From Chloroflexi bacterium UBA5177 (lineage in GTDB: Bacteria; Chloroflexota; UBA5177), in assembly GCA_002413265.1 (NCBI GenBank), contig DHWR01000095.1:1-6738 (forward strand): a stretch of DNA of 6,738 bases, written 5' to 3'. Positions 6,241-6,738 of this stretch are shown here, one piece after another. The position numbers and the translations under genes were made by a program. The notes beneath the pieces were generated by a model. The model saw only the letters and a list, made by a program, of their open reading frames with translations. It had not been told where the DNA came from and did not search any database. How positions within the stretch are numbered: position 1 is the first letter of the stretch; the number at the start of each line of letters is the position of its first letter.

Positions 6241-6738
6241 CTAGTCCAAGTGAGGCAGACCCGCGCTCTCCGGCTCGATCAAGCCCAGCTGCACCGCCCG
6301 CACAACAGCCTGCATCCTGTTATGCACTTCGAGCTTCGCGATCAGGTTTCTCACGTGGCTGCGGGCGGTGCCATACTCGACCCCTAATCGATCGGCCAGA
6401 GTGTGGTTGTCGAGTCCCTCGGCCATCAGGCGGAGAACCTCGCGCTCGCGGCGAGTCAGCGTATCCATAAGGTGGGTCTGCTCGCCTTTCTCGCCGATCA
6501 ACGCCGCCAGGTCGGCGGCCGAGATCAGCATCTCGCCTGCCGCGACGCGGCGCACTGCCGAGACCACCTCTTTCGCGGCATTGGCCTTGAGCAGATAGCC
6601 GCGGGCGCCGACTTGGAGCGCTGCCATCAAGGCGGCCGGGCTCTCAATGGCGCTCAAGAAGAGAACCCGCACCTTGGGAACGGCCCTCCGTATGGCCGCC
6701 ACGGCTTCGGCGCCGTTTCCATCCGGAAGTCGGAAGTC
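6241..6738 (-). CDS. LuxR/NarL-family response regulator, partial (N-terminus outside window)
   Basis: 165 residues of a two-domain response regulator are visible. The frame stays open to the window edge, where the first codons read DFRLPDGNG. The first Asp (codon 6736-6738) is by alignment to the family the phosphoacceptor, so strands 1-2 and the acidic pocket (about 50-55 residues) lie beyond the window. The rest of the receiver shows VLFLSAIES, with Ser as the switch hydroxyl, and GYLLKA with the conserved Lys. The LuxR-type helix-turn-helix covers about visible residues 94-155 (roughly 6274-6459). It starts LTRREREVLRLMAEGLDN and carries the recognition-helix region GTARSHVRNL and KLEVHNRMQAV. 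The usual TVKSHV is TARSHV here, a mild variant. It is a cytosolic DNA-binding transcription factor. It is the first visible gene of the minus-strand cluster, 93 nt ahead of the receiver-only gene, and is the likely transcriptional output of the kinase. An internal GTG at 6702 is in mid-domain and is not a true start. Confidence 0.93.
   Translation of the reverse strand, partial: DFRLPDGNGAEAVAAIRRAVPKVRVLFLSAIESPAALMAALQVGARGYLLKANAAKEVVSAVRRVAAGEMLISAADLAALIGEKGEQTHLMDTLTRREREVLRLMAEGLDNHTLADRLGVEYGTARSHVRNLIAKLEVHNRMQAVVRAVQLGLIEPESAGLPHLD

Noticed and set aside
5941..6387. 148-residue plus-strand frame opposite the two response regulators
   Set aside because: It spans the antisense of two recognisable genes and the gap between them and has no recognisable motif.
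6700..6702. GTG at 6702 as the start of the LuxR-type regulator
   Set aside because: The frame continues upstream to the window edge with DFRLPDGNG, the phosphorylation-site region of a receiver domain, so the gene is cut by the window and not short.
1..6738. CRISPR array, tRNA, rRNA or insertion sequence
   Set aside because: I found no regularly spaced direct repeats, no tRNA T-loop-like GTTCGA context with matching stems, no rRNA-like stretch and no transposase or integrase motif on either strand.

Overview
This is a high-GC window whose genes use NTG starts freely (ATG, GTG, TTG), with strong GC bias at third codon positions. It looks like an actinobacterial chromosome. The mix of genes (small cupin with DUF488, universal stress protein, AlkA-like glycosylase, NarL-type signalling cluster) would suit Thermoleophilia/Solirubrobacterales-like soil actinobacteria, but that placement is inference. 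I see no rRNA, tRNA, CRISPR array, transposase or phage gene.

Layout: (1) 90-1024, plus strand: a small cupin followed 8 nt later by a DUF488 protein, probably one transcript. (2) 1000-1716, minus strand: an unrecognised protein that converges on DUF488 and overlaps its 3' end. Its first two thirds look coding; its tail does not. (3) 1717-1962: divergent intergenic region with a near-palindrome, leading to (4) 1963-3586, plus strand: a universal stress protein with a strong ribosome binding site, then an AlkA-like DNA-3-methyladenine glycosylase placed close enough for translational coupling. (5) 3587-4115: about 530 bases with no convincing gene, ending in two hairpins next to the stop codon of the kinase. 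(6) 4116-6738, minus strand: a signalling cluster transcribed towards lower coordinates. In transcription order it holds a LuxR/NarL-type response regulator (5' part outside the window), a receiver-only response regulator, and a soluble PAS-GAF histidine kinase of the HisKA_3/NarL class.

Two functional themes stand out. The USP-glycosylase pair suggests a stress or alkylation-repair transcription unit. The signalling cluster has one kinase and two receivers, only one of which carries a DNA-binding domain, so the output-less receiver may be a phosphate sink, a competitor or a protein-binding branch. No wholly new system is evident. The best leads are the two-receiver architecture, the USP-glycosylase coupling, and the unknown minus-strand gene.
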